Source: Acanthamoeba castellanii str. Neff
Taxonomy: Eukaryota > Discosea > Longamoebia > Acanthamoebidae
DNA: 61,475 nucleotides
Assembly: GCF_000313135.1 (NCBI RefSeq)
Contig: NW_004457356.1
Location: 1-61,475 of the forward strand
Direction of reading: 5' to 3'
The notes under the pieces are model-generated. The model searched no databases and had not been told where the DNA came from. It worked only from the letters and a program-made list of their open reading frames with translations. The position numbers were made by a program, and so were the translations under genes. How positions within the stretch are numbered: position 1 is the first letter of the stretch; each line of letters starts with the position of its first letter. Shown one piece after another: positions 21,943 through 32,787 of the stretch.

Positions 21943-24303
21943 ATGGACGCAGACCATCAGGAGGACATCGAGAAGCTGAATGCCGGCTTTCAAGAATGGG
22001 AATCGGATTACACTGACCAAGAACGGAGCATGGGGTTCGAGGTACGCCCTCACCTTGTGATCCTATCTTATAGAGAGAGTTTACTTCATTTTGATCCCAT
22101 TCTCACAACTCGCGGGTGCGTACGTAGTTGCTCGATCCTAAGGATCTCACGTTCACCAAGTTCTTGGGCGAGGGCACTTCGGCATCGGTCTACGTTGGCG
22201 AATTGAAGGGCAGGGGCACCGTCGCCATCAAGGTACTACGCGAGCGTATCGAAGAAAAGCTCTGGCAAGACTTTAAGAAGGAGCTCAAGGTTATGAGGTA
22301 CACGCTCATTTCGAAGCTAGGACTATATGGCAATCGTTGCTCATTAATCTTGTCCAATTTTTCAACACCAGCTTGGTGAGGGGGCCTCGCATCGTGGAAT
22401 TCTACGGCGTCTGCATGCGACCACGATTCTGCATCGCGCTCGAGTTCTGTGAACTGGGCAGCCTGCTCCACGTGCTAGAGCGGCAAGACATCTTCTGGGA
22501 ATGGGACAAGACCTTCGATCTCATTCGCCAGGTGATCCAGGCCGTCAACGATCTCCACACATGGAACCCTCAGATCGTGCACCGCGATCTCAAGAGTCTC
22601 AATCTTCTCGTACCCTCCCCCGACCTCACCAGCTTTCTACTTTCCCGCTTGCTGGTCGCACGCTAGCGCTAAGCTTCGTTCTCTTCCTTTTTGGCCATTA
22701 CAGCTCGACAAGGACTTCAACGTCAAGGTTTGCGGTAACGTTCTACTACCATCACACGGAAGCGCCCTGCACAGCTGCAGGCATTGCTGATTCCTTCTCT
22801 CTCTTCTGTTTCTGTTCTCAACCGCGGTTGTAGACTTTGGTCTGGCGCGTCAGACGGAGGTGACAGAGGACGCAGACGGACAGATCAACACGCTCTCCAC
22901 CCTCAACAAGCTTCGCGGCACCTACGGCTATTCGGCTCCCGGTATCCACCACCTCTCTACCACCACTCTGTGAACTGCCGATCAGACCCAACGTTGAAAG
23001 CGATCGTCTAGTCGCTCACCGCCGCTCGTTTGTCGTGTGGTCTCAGAGCTGTACGAGAAGCAAAAGGCCACAAACAAGTCCGACGTTTTCTCGCTGGGCA
23101 TCATCCTGTGGGAGATCGTGAGCCGAGTCATCACTGGCGTCTACGCGCGACCATACGCCGAGTACACGAACATGGTACTGCGCCTTTCTTTCATAAAATC
23201 TATGTAGATTTATTTTATCTTATTGCACACAACGTAATCTTACTCTTATTCTTTGTCTTTGTTCAGCGCTACGATTTCCAGATCCTGATCGGCGTTTCGA
23301 AGAAGGGGATCCGACCCACCTTGCCCGCCACCTGTCCAGAGGAGTTCAAGATGATGATCACCTCGTGCTGGTCGGGCCAGGCCGAGAAACGCCCCGATTG
23401 CGGCTTCCTTCTCATCCAGCTCAACATGATCAAGGGTACGCCGTTGTACATTTCTTATATTTTTATTTTTATTATCGTTTTCAATAATACTTGACATACT
23501 CAGCATTAGCTTTTGCTATTTGAGCTAACTAACCAACCTTCCGCGCCCGCCACAGGTCGCGAATACAACAAGAACAAGGAGCAGTGGGACGCGCTGCTGC
23601 CACCGCGACCTCCGGGAGCCATCACGCCTGGGATCTCGTCAGCCTCCTCCACCGCCGTCCCGACCGTGCCGGAGAAGAACGGAAACAGCGGACCCGAAAG
23701 CGCCGCGACGGCCAAGAGCGCTCCCGCGACGACTTCTTCAACGTCGACGTCGACGTCACCACCGGCAAAGGCCTCGTCCCCTGCGCCGGCCCCGGCCCCG
23801 GGGCCCAAGTCCCAGCACCGGCTGTTGCGACAACACGGAAAACACGAACCAGCGCAGACAAGGACGGGAAGGAGGAGAAGAAGGAGAAGAAAAAGAAGAG
23901 CAGCAGGAAGAAGGAGAAGAAGGCATCGTCGACGACAACGGAGGAGGGCGAAAAGAAGAAGAAGAAGAGCAGCAAGAAGAAGGAGAAGGCCGACAAGGAC
24001 ACCGGCGGCGAGAAGGAGAAGAAGAAAAAGAAGAAGAAGACGACGACCAAGGACGCGGCGAGTGATGACCCAAACCACCATCCGAGCCGCCTACGCCTTA
24101 TCCATCCGCGCAGCAACCCCCCACTTGGCCAGAGCGTGATGACACACACGCAACGCGCACGCGCGTGTGTCATCGGACCGGAAGGCACGACACGACACGA
24201 CACGACGGTGGTGGCGTCAAAAAGAGAGAAAAGCGAGCGAAGAGACCGCGCGCACGTGCGAGTGGGGTGTATTAATTATTGTTTGCATTATTACCAAAAA
24301 TAA
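21943..24303 (+). CDS. TKL-type protein kinase with Lys-rich tail
   Basis: Nine exons: 21943-22041, 22129-22298, 22372-22609, 22704-22734, 22834-22941, 23047-23174, 23267-23435, 23556-23808, 23853-24303; they sum to 1,647 nt (548 residues) with consistent phases. Kinase motifs: FLGEGTSASVYVGEL (Gly loop), TVAIKVL (Lys), IVHRDLKSLNLL (catalytic loop, the HRDLKSxN form of TKL kinases), DFGLAR, GTYGYSAPEL, SDVFSLGIILWEI, CWSGQAEKRPD. A short acidic N-terminus precedes the kinase. The tail is Pro/Ala/Ser-rich and then strongly Lys-rich. Use of the Lys-rich frame needs a 44-nt intron (23809-23852). Reading straight through instead gives an Arg-rich tail ending at 24139. The Lys-rich option keeps acidic residues and looks more natural. 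Substrates are unknown; a signalling role is inferred. Confidence 0.85.
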
Positions 24304-24386
24304 ATAAAAATAAGCCAAAGGCCGCCGGGGTCCTGCGCCAGCGCCCCTTGCTCCCTGCGGGCTCGCGTCACTCGAAGGCCTTCGCG

Positions 24387-25204
24387 TTAGTGCTTGGAGG
24401 ACACGCCGGTCGACCCGAATCCGCCCTCGCCGCGCACCGTGGCATCAATGTCGTCCACCTCTGTTACGCACAACACGCGCGCACAATCGCACACGCGCGC
24501 ACGGAGTGGTGAGTGATTGTTGAATGGAGAGAGGCTGGGTGGCTTGTATGGGGCACCTTCGACGTCGGGCAGGGAGATACGCTCGACGATCAGCTGGGCG
24601 ATCTTGTCGCCCTGCTGGACTGTTGGTTGGTCGTTTGGTGGTGTTAGCCGGCGAGCGAGAGCGCGCGCGAGAGTGGGGGCATCGTGAGGCGAGCGAAACG
24701 TACTGGTGAAGTCGGCGTCGGCGTGGTTGAAGAGGCACACCTTGACGTGGCCGCGATAGTCGGCGTCGATCACGCCAGCGCCCACGTCCACGTGGTTCTT
24801 CCACGACACCGACGATCGGGGCGCTGGCGTGTTGCAACCAAAAAGTCAGCAGCAAGCAGGCGACGAGGCCACGCGATGGAGAGACTCAACACGGTTCGTC
24901 TCTAAGAGGGGGGGGGCAGCGGTACCAATGCGGCCATAGTGGTCGGGCGGGATGGCCATGGCGAGGTCGGTGCTCACCAACGCCTTGCCTCTTCCGGGCA
25001 CCACGCAATTCTCCGAACTACCATCCAAGGAATTGAAATGAAAAATCAGCAATCACCAATCTACCTCATCCATGGCCATCTTCGCCAAAAATCTTTGGGC
25101 GCAAACCTGCAGAGATCGTAGCCCGCGGCGCCCACAGTCGCGCGGAAGGGGAGGACGGCATTGGGCGACAAGCGCTTGACTCGCAAGACGAGCTGCTGGG
25201 ACAT
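24387..25204 (-). CDS. DUT: dUTP pyrophosphatase (trimeric dUTPase)
   Basis: Five exons on the minus strand: 25204-25107, 25017-24926, 24823-24704, 24619-24557, 24460-24387; 447 nt, 148 residues, the usual size of a single-domain trimeric dUTPase. All five family motifs are present: AAGYDLC (1, residues ~26-32), APRSS (2, ~64-68), GAGVIDADYRGHVKV (3, with the catalytic Asp and the Tyr that reads uracil), GDKIAQLIVERI (4) and RGEGGFGSTG (5, the flexible C-terminal arm over the active site). The enzyme splits dUTP into dUMP and pyrophosphate, keeping uracil out of DNA and feeding dTMP synthesis. There is no organelle presequence; the start is the first ATG (MSQQLVLR). E2F-like sites lie about 65-95 bp upstream of the ATG. 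Confidence 0.96.
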
Positions 25205-25270
25205 GGCTGCTGTGTTCAAGCAAAAGTTGGCGATGGTGGAGGAAAACGGCGCAAAGAGTGCAGGAGGCGC

Positions 25271-25297
25271 TTTTGGCGCGAAACGTTCCCGCCAAAC
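25271..25297 (-). promoter_or_regulatory. Paired E2F-like sites upstream of dUTPase
   Basis: The plus strand shows TTTTGGCGCGAAA (25271-25283) and, two bases later, TTCCCGCCAAA (25286-25296). Both match the E2F/DP consensus TTTSSCGC in either orientation. They lie 67-92 bp upstream of the dUTPase start codon. dUTPase is an S-phase gene and a known E2F target in other eukaryotes. The rest of 25205-25642 shows no gene. Confidence 0.6.
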
Positions 25298-25642
25298 CAC
25301 TTCCGCGAATGTTCGGCGCCATTGAGGTCCCCCAGAGTAGTGTACATAACCATATATATGTGTGTACAATATAGTATCAATATATAAGTATGTTGTCGGG
25401 TATTGACAAAAATTGATCCCGTGAGTGAGTGGTGATCACAAACACAAAGCGGTGGTGGTGGGGTGGAGAGCAATAGGTACAACAGAAGATCTCTCTGGGT
25501 GGTGTGAGTGTCGTGTCGTGTCGTGTGTGGTGAATAATATGTGCAGATAGTGGTGTGAAGTGAAGTGAGTGATGATTGAGTGATTGTGTGCAGATGGATG
25601 CGTGAGTCGGCCGTCCGTGTCGTCGTCGTTGGTGGCAGTCGC

Positions 25643-28301
25643 TCAGTAGTTGTTGATCTCCATGACCGTCATCGAGGGCTGCTGCTGGGGCGGGTACGAG
25701 GAGGCGACGGCGGAGGCCTGCGGGAGGGTGAGGCTCTGGGCCTGGCCCTGGAGGTCGGCCGCGAAGGTCTGAAGCAGCCGCATCTTCTCCGCGCTCAGGT
25801 CGGGCGGCAGCAGCGGCAGCGTGGCCCGCTCCACCGAGAAGGGCAGATGGAACGCGATCGTCTGCAGGAATCCCCCGAACTGCTGCGCGCTCATCTTCAA
25901 CGGATTCATCAGGAAATAGTCCTGCAACACAACACCCAACCAGAAATCAAAGCAATGCAAAGTTAGCCACCAGCTTTTCCAACGAACTGTTTTGGATTGC
26001 ACACGTAACATCTGGTAAATATCGTGGAGTGTGTATAGACATACCTTGAACGTGTGGAGGACCTTGGCGTCGTAGGCGAGGACCTGCTTCTTGAGGGCGT
26101 CGTGGTCGAGCAGAAGGGCGAAGTTGGGCTGCAGCTTGACCTGGTTCCAGAAGGAGAAGACGACGTCGAACAGGATCGCGTACTCGAACCGCACCAGTCG
26201 GTCGAACACGGCCTGGTACATCTTGCGGTACTCGTTGGCGAACACGAGCACGCTCTCCTGGAATGCGAAGCTGCTGTGGCCGCCCTGCAGGTCTTCGAGG
26301 CTCAGCACGAACGGCGGCACCAGCGCGTTGGCGTCGACAATGGTTGTCGACGTCGACGACACGTCAGCAGCGGCGGCGACGGCGGCGATAGTCATCGTGT
26401 GCTGCTTCTTGGCCGCGTGCTGGTGGTACAAGTGCTGGTAGTGCGGCAGCTCGTGCTTGATGTGTGCGTGTGCGGCGTGTGCGGCGGCGAGTGCGTCGCC
26501 GATGCTCTTCCGTCGTCGCTTCTGGGCGCGGTCCTTGATGATCTTCTGGCACGTGTTGATCATGCCCATGAAGCCCTCGGCCAGCGGGTTGCCCTCCGCC
26601 GCCTGCGCCGACGCCTTGGCCATCGTGCGCCGCAGGAATGGCCGCAGCTTGTTCTGCTGCTGATGGCTCCCGAACTCGCCGGCGCCGCCGCCGCCTGGCG
26701 CCGACATGAGAGCGAGCGGCGGGGGTGGCGAGGCCGGCGGCGAGGGCGCCACGGGCGGGGTGGCCATCATGGCCGACGACATGGGCACGGCCGGCACGAA
26801 GCCGCCGCTGCCGCCGCAGCAGTCCGAGGTCGAGGCCGACTGTGGCGCGTAGCAGAAGACGGAGTGGTGGTGGTCGCTGGACGTGGCGTCGTGGTGGAGC
26901 ATGGCGGGGTCGAGGTGGAGCAGCCGGAGGGGCTCGAGGTCGCCCAGCAGGTCCTCCACGGACTCAAGCGACGCCGATTGGTGGCCGTCGAGCGCGGGCT
27001 GGCCGTCATTGGCCGGATCGCCCGCGGCCAAGCCGTCGCACGACGCGCACAGGCAGACCGGTGCCGTCGGGAGCGGCAGCTGCGCCGCCAAGCTGCTCGA
27101 ATCGTGCAGCTCGGCCGCGGGGCCGGCGCTGCCGGCAATTTCCATCGACTCGAACTCGGACAGGGCGTCGTCGTAGGCCGAGCCCGACGAGCAAGACGAG
27201 AGCGAGGGCGTGGGAGAGTAGAAGAGCTGGTGGACCGCCGCGTGCTGCTCGCTGTGGAACTGGTGGGCGTGAGCGTGGGCGTGGGCGTGGCCCTGATGAC
27301 CGCCGGCGTAGGCCGACATGCTCGGGAACTGGGCGCTGCGCGAGTGGTGGAGCTGCTGCGGGTGGTGCTGGTGCGATTGGTGGTGCTGCTGCTGCGAGGC
27401 CGGCTGGCCGAACTGGAAGGCGGGCAGGGCGCCCGAGGCCTCGACCACGGATGAGACGGGCGACATGTACTCGTACGAGAGCGACCCGGGCGACGACGGC
27501 GACGACGACGCCGCGCTGGTGCAGTCTTCGGCCGAAGAATTCGAGTAATGCAGGGCGGGAATGGCCGAAGACGACATGGATGACGTGGCAGACGAGGGCG
27601 CAGGGATGAAGGAGTCGATGATGGCGTGGCCTTCGTCGTTGAGCGGCGGCGGGAGGAGCTCGCCGGTCTCGGGGCAGACGCGCGGGAGGGAGATGGTGTC
27701 GCGTCGGCGGTGGAGGCCGGCGTAGTGGGTGCGCGAGTCGGAGCGCGGGCCCTTGCGGCAGGTGCGGATGGCCGGGAAGACGGCCTTGACCAGCTTCCCG
27801 AAGAGCGAGTTGGTCACGGGCTTGAGGGACTGCAGGCGGCACACCTCGGCGTAGTCTGTGAACACGGCCGCCTTGCAGATCGTCGCGCCCTTCTTACACT
27901 CGTAGTTGTCCTCCAACCTGGAGAAGTAGAGAAAAAGATGGAAAAAGTAGAAGATGAAAGATGAAAGATGGATCCATCATCAAGTGGTGAGTGACGAGGC
28001 CCACGGAAGCGAAGTGGTGGGTTGCTAGGCGTGGTGGGTGTCAATAGTTGGCTGATGTTTGACGTGTGTGTCAAAAAAAAAACGAAAGTCCGCAGAACGA
28101 AACGGCGTGGCCAATCGGAGGCGAGGAAAAATAAAAAGTGTCGACCACTAAGACAACCGGCGCGAAGTACACCCACAGCGTCAAGCCCACGAGATGGGGG
28201 GGCGAGGGGGGGCGGGGCCGAGGGTTGGCGTACCAGTTGAGGATCCATTGGCGGTGGGTGTGTCTCTCCTTGGTCTTGAGTAGGGCGTTGACGAGGGCCA
28301 T
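25643..28301 (-). CDS. RFX-family winged-helix transcription factor
   Basis: Three exons on the minus strand: 28301-28234, 27917-26045, 25921-25643; 2,220 nt, 739 residues. Residues about 14-95 form an RFX DNA-binding domain. The segment HTHRQWILNWLEDNYE is followed by FTDYAEVCRLQSLKPV, then LFGKLVKAVFPAIRTCRKG and SRTHYAGLHRR. The W-L-x-x-N-Y-E, FGK-(L/I)-(V/I)-(R/K)-x-(V/I)-FP and R-G-x-S-x-(Y/T)-H-Y-x-G-(I/L) signatures are those of the family that binds X-box DNA. The middle is a long Ser/His/Gln/Ala-rich linker. The last 250 residues are helical (SVLVFANEYRKMYQAVFDRL), perhaps the dimerisation region, but this is not sure. RFX factors drive ciliary genes in animals and cell-cycle or DNA-damage genes in fungi. 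Confidence 0.9.
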
Positions 28302-29246
28302 GATGTGTGTTGCGTGTTCTCTCTTCTCTTCTCTTCTCCCTTCTTCTAGGTGGTGGCGATGGTGTTGTGCTTCCTCTTCCTTTTACGATGTTCTTGCTGA
28401 TGTTGACGTCAACGTCGAACCAAACGAAACACGGAAAGGAAGGGAATGAAGAAGTGGAGAGGTGCGAGGGGGGCTTGTGAAGAAGCGGTGATGGTGGTCG
28501 AGACACGCAAAACAAAGACTGGGTTGTGGGTTGGCTTCTTTCGTCTTCTTCCGCGGAGAGAAATACCATGTGGTGGTGGGTTTCTTGTTTTGTTGTGACT
28601 CCTGGTGTAAAGTCCTGGCCAGTGGCGTTTACGGATTTCCTTTTTGTTTTTTAATTAATTATTGGAGCTCGGTTCTGTGGTTGGGCAGCCTAGCTCAACA
28701 TTCTGGGCTACCCAAAGCAACCAAGCCCTTCTGGGCGAAGTCTTGGTCCACTTCAAGGTCAACCCGGCCACCAACACAACCACCACTTCGTCATGCTTCT
28801 GCCGTGTCGTACAGGCAACAGGCGAGCTCCGGCTCTTGCCCAGTCCTTTGGGTCGAATTCAAACCGAGCCGCGCCCGCCTTTCCCTCGTTCTCCTCCGTT
28901 GGGTTGATCGTGGCCGCGGCATGTGCGTTGTTGTGCTTGAACGCCTGCAGATGGCGGACAACACACGCTGCGCCTTCCCATAACCCAACCCACACACGTT
29001 CACGTTGGCACATGCATGACCTGGGGTCGAGCTTGATTTTTTGTTGACTTTCGACAGTATTTTTCTGTTGGTTGCTAGGGATCCAAGATCACGACCACCA
29101 AGAACGAGGAGGCACAAGCCACGGAACCCAGCCCCACAGAACAGACCACCAAGTGAAGTGACGACGGAAGAGCCAATGGGTGTAGTGGTGGCAAATTACT
29201 GCAACAATTGCTGTAGGCAACAAAACATGGCCAACATTGTTTGGTG
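28302..29246. other. Spacer with weak ORFs only
   Basis: The first 300 bases would be the RFX 5' region. From 28660 to 29000 ORFs of 80-150 codons overlap on both strands, none with a recognised family or clean splice structure. A plus-strand frame at 29176-29265 reads VVANYCNNCCRQQNMANIVW, with Cys pairs that could suggest a zinc ribbon, but it overlaps the end of the next gene and lacks context. No gene is called. Confidence 0.5.
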
Positions 29247-31061
29247 TTATGCTGGGCAGAACGTGGGCTTGAGGGCGCATCGGGCCGGAACTGTGGTAAT
29301 AATTGGAGGAAAGAAAGGTGAGCTACCATCATCAGCCACGATGCACACTTCAGAAGTGATGTGATGTGATGTGAAGTACCCAGCAGGGTGTAGCAGGCAT
29401 TGTTCTTCTGGACCAGCACGCGACCGACCACATCCACGGTGGGATTGTAGCAACTGATGCCTGGACGTGGTCATCAGAGGGTGAGAGGGTAAGTGTAGGA
29501 AAGCCTCTTTGCGGCGCATGAAAGTGGTTAGAGGCGTGGGCGGCCAGTAGTCGTACTGTCGCTTCCAGAGTCCAGCACGTTCATGTTGATGTCGCCAAAG
29601 CCCTGCCACTTGCCTGTGTTGAGCGAGATGCCTGCGCACATCACATTGATCAAAAGTGAGAAGCGGCACGCACACACGCACCACCGCACACGCACACACG
29701 TACCGACGCTGAAGTTGGAGGTGGTCATGCTGACGCGTCCCTGTTGCACCCAGACCTTGTTGGGCTTCACAAGACAAGCAACGCCTGTTGTTGTTGCGTT
29801 GAGATGTGACGGGATGGCCGTGAGTCACACGTTTGGACCCACACAGTCACCCAGCAAACGTACCATTCGAGCTCTGATCGAGCTTCATGTTGATGTCGCC
29901 CTTCTGAAGCCACGAGCCGCCGTTCGTGAAAGACACGCCTGCCATCGGTGGTCGATTGTGATTGTGGTTGGTTGGTTGGAGAATGTTATGTGAAAGATGT
30001 AGTTGTTTGGGCGAACGTACCATTGCTCAGGCTAAGTTGCATGTCAACGCTGGCTCCGGTGTCCTGCAGCCAGGTGCCCTGGTCGAGCTGGACGACGGCT
30101 GGGGTCGATGACAATAAATTAGCGTTGAGTTTGTGTGGCGTTGCATTAGAAGTGGAGAAGAAAGAGAAAGGGGGGGGGGGGCGACAAACCTCCAAAGGCC
30201 GTGGCGCCTGTGGACACGGCCTTGAGGTTTCCGGTCTGCTTGTAGACTCCCTGCACGGTGATGCCCGAACCGGCATAGCGCGCTGAGGAATAGCAACACA
30301 ACATTGTCGACCAGATCAGCACATTCTGTGCTACATTGCGTCGTGGCATGTGAGAAATGTTGGGGATTGATTGATGAACCATTGCCGCCCACAAAGTTGA
30401 GGTTGCCCTTCTGGACGAGCTGTCCGCCGGTAGGCACCAGGATGACTGTTGCATCGCAACGCGCAATTGTGTTAGGTAAGATCTCGGTCGCAAGCAGGGG
30501 TGGGGGGACATCGCGTGGTACCGTTGTTCGGCCAGGTGCCCGCGTTCACGACCAGCGTGAGATCGCCCACCAGCGTGAGGGTGCCATTGATGGTCAGCCA
30601 CTGGTTGGTCGGGTAGACGAACGAGAGCGAGATCACAGCGCCCTGGTCGCCGCTGTTGTAGTGACCACCGTCAAGAAGCGACAATGTAAGATGTTAGATG
30701 GTGTGAATGTTCGAGATCTGTCGAGGGCGGCGTGGTGGTGCCTGAGGGTGATGTCGGAGGTCACGATCACGTTGGTGGTGGCCTCGTTGGCGTAGTTGCC
30801 CTTCTGGACGTGGACCACGTCGCCGCCCCTGGCCGCCAGCAGAGCCGCGGTGACCGACGAATAGGCGCAGGCCCCGGGGCTCGGGCACACATCGACTGTT
30901 GATAGTGCAAAAAGATAAGAAAGAGGCCAAGATGAGGGGTGCATCAACGTGTTGGGGTTGGGGTTGGTACGTGTGGCGCCCGAGACGAGGGCGGAAGAGG
31001 CGATGAAGCTCAGGAGCGCCACCAACAACAAGAGTGCAGGACTACGAAGGAGGTTTGCCAT
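29247..31061 (-). CDS. Secreted beta-helix-like protein built of symmetric phase-1 exons
   Basis: Eleven exons on the minus strand: 31061-30971, 30895-30742, 30652-30522, 30445-30380, 30282-30190, 30098-30021, 29938-29864, 29784-29704, 29631-29557, 29460-29380, 29290-29247; they sum to 969 nt (322 residues), all phases consistent. A clear signal peptide opens it (MANLLRSPALLLLVALLSFI...). Exon 2 reads YSSVTAALLAARGGDVVHVQ, like the start of pectin-lyase-type parallel beta helices. Exons 4-10 each encode one repeat of 22-31 residues with a core W/L-x-Q-x-G-(D/N)-(I/L)-x-(M/F): QLVQKGNLNF, VYKQTGNLKA, SWLQKGDINMKL, VWVQQGRVSMT, KWQGFGDINMNV. The C-terminus has four Cys, probably disulphide-linked. 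The donor of exon 2 appears to be GC, not GT. It is probably secreted or a cell-surface/cyst-wall protein; function unknown. Confidence 0.75.
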
Positions 31062-31476
31062 TGCCGAGGAGCAGGTTGGTTGTTGGTGTGGTCGGGTGAA
31101 GAGCGAAGAAGATAACGGGAGCGGGTGGGCCAACTCTTATCGCCCACGACGGAGTTCGGCCGGGATCACTCTCGGCGTTAGAAACGTTGTGCAACCAGCC
31201 TGCAAACCACCCCGACAGTCAAAGGGTAAACACCCTGCTGGCTCGTGCGGCCCAACAGGGATGAATGAGGAGAAATAATAATAAATCATTAAATAAATAA
31301 TAAATAAAAACCACTCTAAGTGCAGAAAATAAATAAAAACAAAGGCAACTGCGTGGACGAGGAAATGGATTATCCCAGAATGCGTAGACATTTATTGGGT
31401 GTATGATACTCGGGGGGGGGGGAAGATTGCGCAAATGTGTGATTTGCTAATTAGATGAAGAAGCGACAACGGAAAC

Positions 31477-32578
31477 TTAAGCCCTGACCTCGAAGTGGAC
31501 GCCGAACTTGGGGGTGGAACCAGCAAGGTCGAAGGTGTTGAGCTCAGTGCCGAGGGTGGCCTTGACGGCGGGGGTGAGCTGCTGGGCGACACCGAGGCCG
31601 AGACGACCATCAGAGGAGAACTTGGCCTTGGTCTCAGTGCGGGCATCGAGCTTCTGCGAGCCGCCGATGGTCACCTTGATGGTGTTCTTCTGGAGGTCGT
31701 AGTCGAGCGAGGAGGCGAAGCTGCTCTCCTTCGAGGGGGTGTAGTGCAGGTGAGCACCGAGCGAGTAGAGCCTGGGGGCATCGCCGCCATCGGTCACGCT
31801 GCCGGCATCGCTCTTACTGTAGCGCGCGCAGCGAGAACAAATGGTCAGTGACTCCATCTTGATCCGGGTCCATTTGTTCTCAAATCGGAGGAAATGAGAA
31901 AAATGATCCGACGAATTAAAGGAAAAATGCGCAGATGGGGGATCTAGATCGCACGTACACGAAGGCGGTAAGATCGTGGGTAGCGGCCTTGTAGTTGAGG
32001 GCACCAGTGACGGTGGTGAGGGTGCCGGGCTGGGCGGGGGCGAGGCTGTACTTGCTCTCCACACCAGCGGTGACCGACTGGCGCGAGACGGTGGCGGTGG
32101 CCGAGAGGAGGGTCTTGGCGGTGGTGGGGTTGTGGACGAAGGTCGAGGTGAAGGTACCGACCTCGTGCTTGTACTCGAAGGCAGCCTCGAGATCGTGGCT
32201 GGCGCCGGTCTGGGCCTTGAAGGTACCCTTCACGCCGGGCACGAAGAGGTTATCGAGGGCGAGCTCGGCCTTGATCTGGTTGTCGGTATCGAAGGTGCCG
32301 GTGAGCTCAAGGCCGCGCGAGGCGAGCTTGTACTTGGGCTGGAAGGTGCCCACGACGACATCGGTCTTGTTGGCCTGCTTCTTCTCGGCGGAGGAGACGA
32401 ACTGGACGCCGTTCTCAGCGCTGGTGGTCACCTCGACCTTGTAGGTGGAGGGGAAGCCCTTGCTGAGCAGATCCTTGGCGCCCTTGCCGAGGTTCGAGTA
32501 GAGCGGGGCGGCAGGCCTCACAACGGTGGGGACGACCACGACGGGGACGGAGACGGGCTTAGCGGGGGCGTACGACAT
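31477..32578 (-). CDS. Mitochondrial outer-membrane porin (VDAC)
   Basis: Two exons on the minus strand (32578-31959, 31816-31477) give 960 nt, 319 residues. After a Pro/Val-rich extension of about 25 residues the protein reads YSNLGKGAKDLLSKGF, the standard VDAC opening (helix followed by the first strand). A series of amphipathic beta strands with alternating polar and non-polar residues fills the rest (e.g. AAFEYKHEVGTFTSTFVHN, VTAGVESKYSL, KVTIGGSQKLD). The end FGVHFEVRA resembles the final strand. VDAC passes ATP, ADP and other metabolites across the mitochondrial outer membrane. The family is normally about 283 residues; the extra length is mainly the N-terminal extension. It is divergent from the ARID gene, 209 bp apart. 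Confidence 0.93.
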
Positions 32579-32787
32579 CTTAATTAATCGACGATTCTTC
32601 TTCTACGACGGCAGAACAACCAAACAACCACACCTCCCGCACCCTCCCGCTGCCGCCGGTAACTTCCCGGCTTTATCCGACCACTTTTTTCCGATTTTTG
32701 TCCGTTGGACGCGTGACGTGGCGCTGCAAAAGGAAAAATATCAAAAGAAAATGAATATAAAACAAAAAACCGGCTTAATTAAAGAAA
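32579..32787. promoter_or_regulatory. Divergent promoter between VDAC and the ARID gene
   Basis: This 209-bp spacer separates two start codons pointing away from each other. It includes pyrimidine-rich stretches and a T-rich run but no clear TATA box. Both start codons are close to a TTAATTAA-type sequence (32580-32587 and 32774-32781). Confidence 0.4.

Noticed and set aside
23853..24139. Arginine-rich ORF as the true kinase tail
   Set aside because: It is the shadow frame of an AAG/GAG-rich repeat; the Lys/Glu-rich frame gives normal composition and exact phase with a GT-AG intron.
26054..27609. Long plus-strand ORFs of 294-466 codons opposite the RFX gene
   Set aside because: They are antisense shadows of a GC-rich long exon; the minus-strand frame has the RFX domain and clean splice sites.
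29176..29265. Plus-strand Cys-pair reading (NYCNNCC) as a zinc-ribbon gene
   Set aside because: Overlaps the terminal exon of the secreted repeat gene, is short, and lacks start, stop and splice context.
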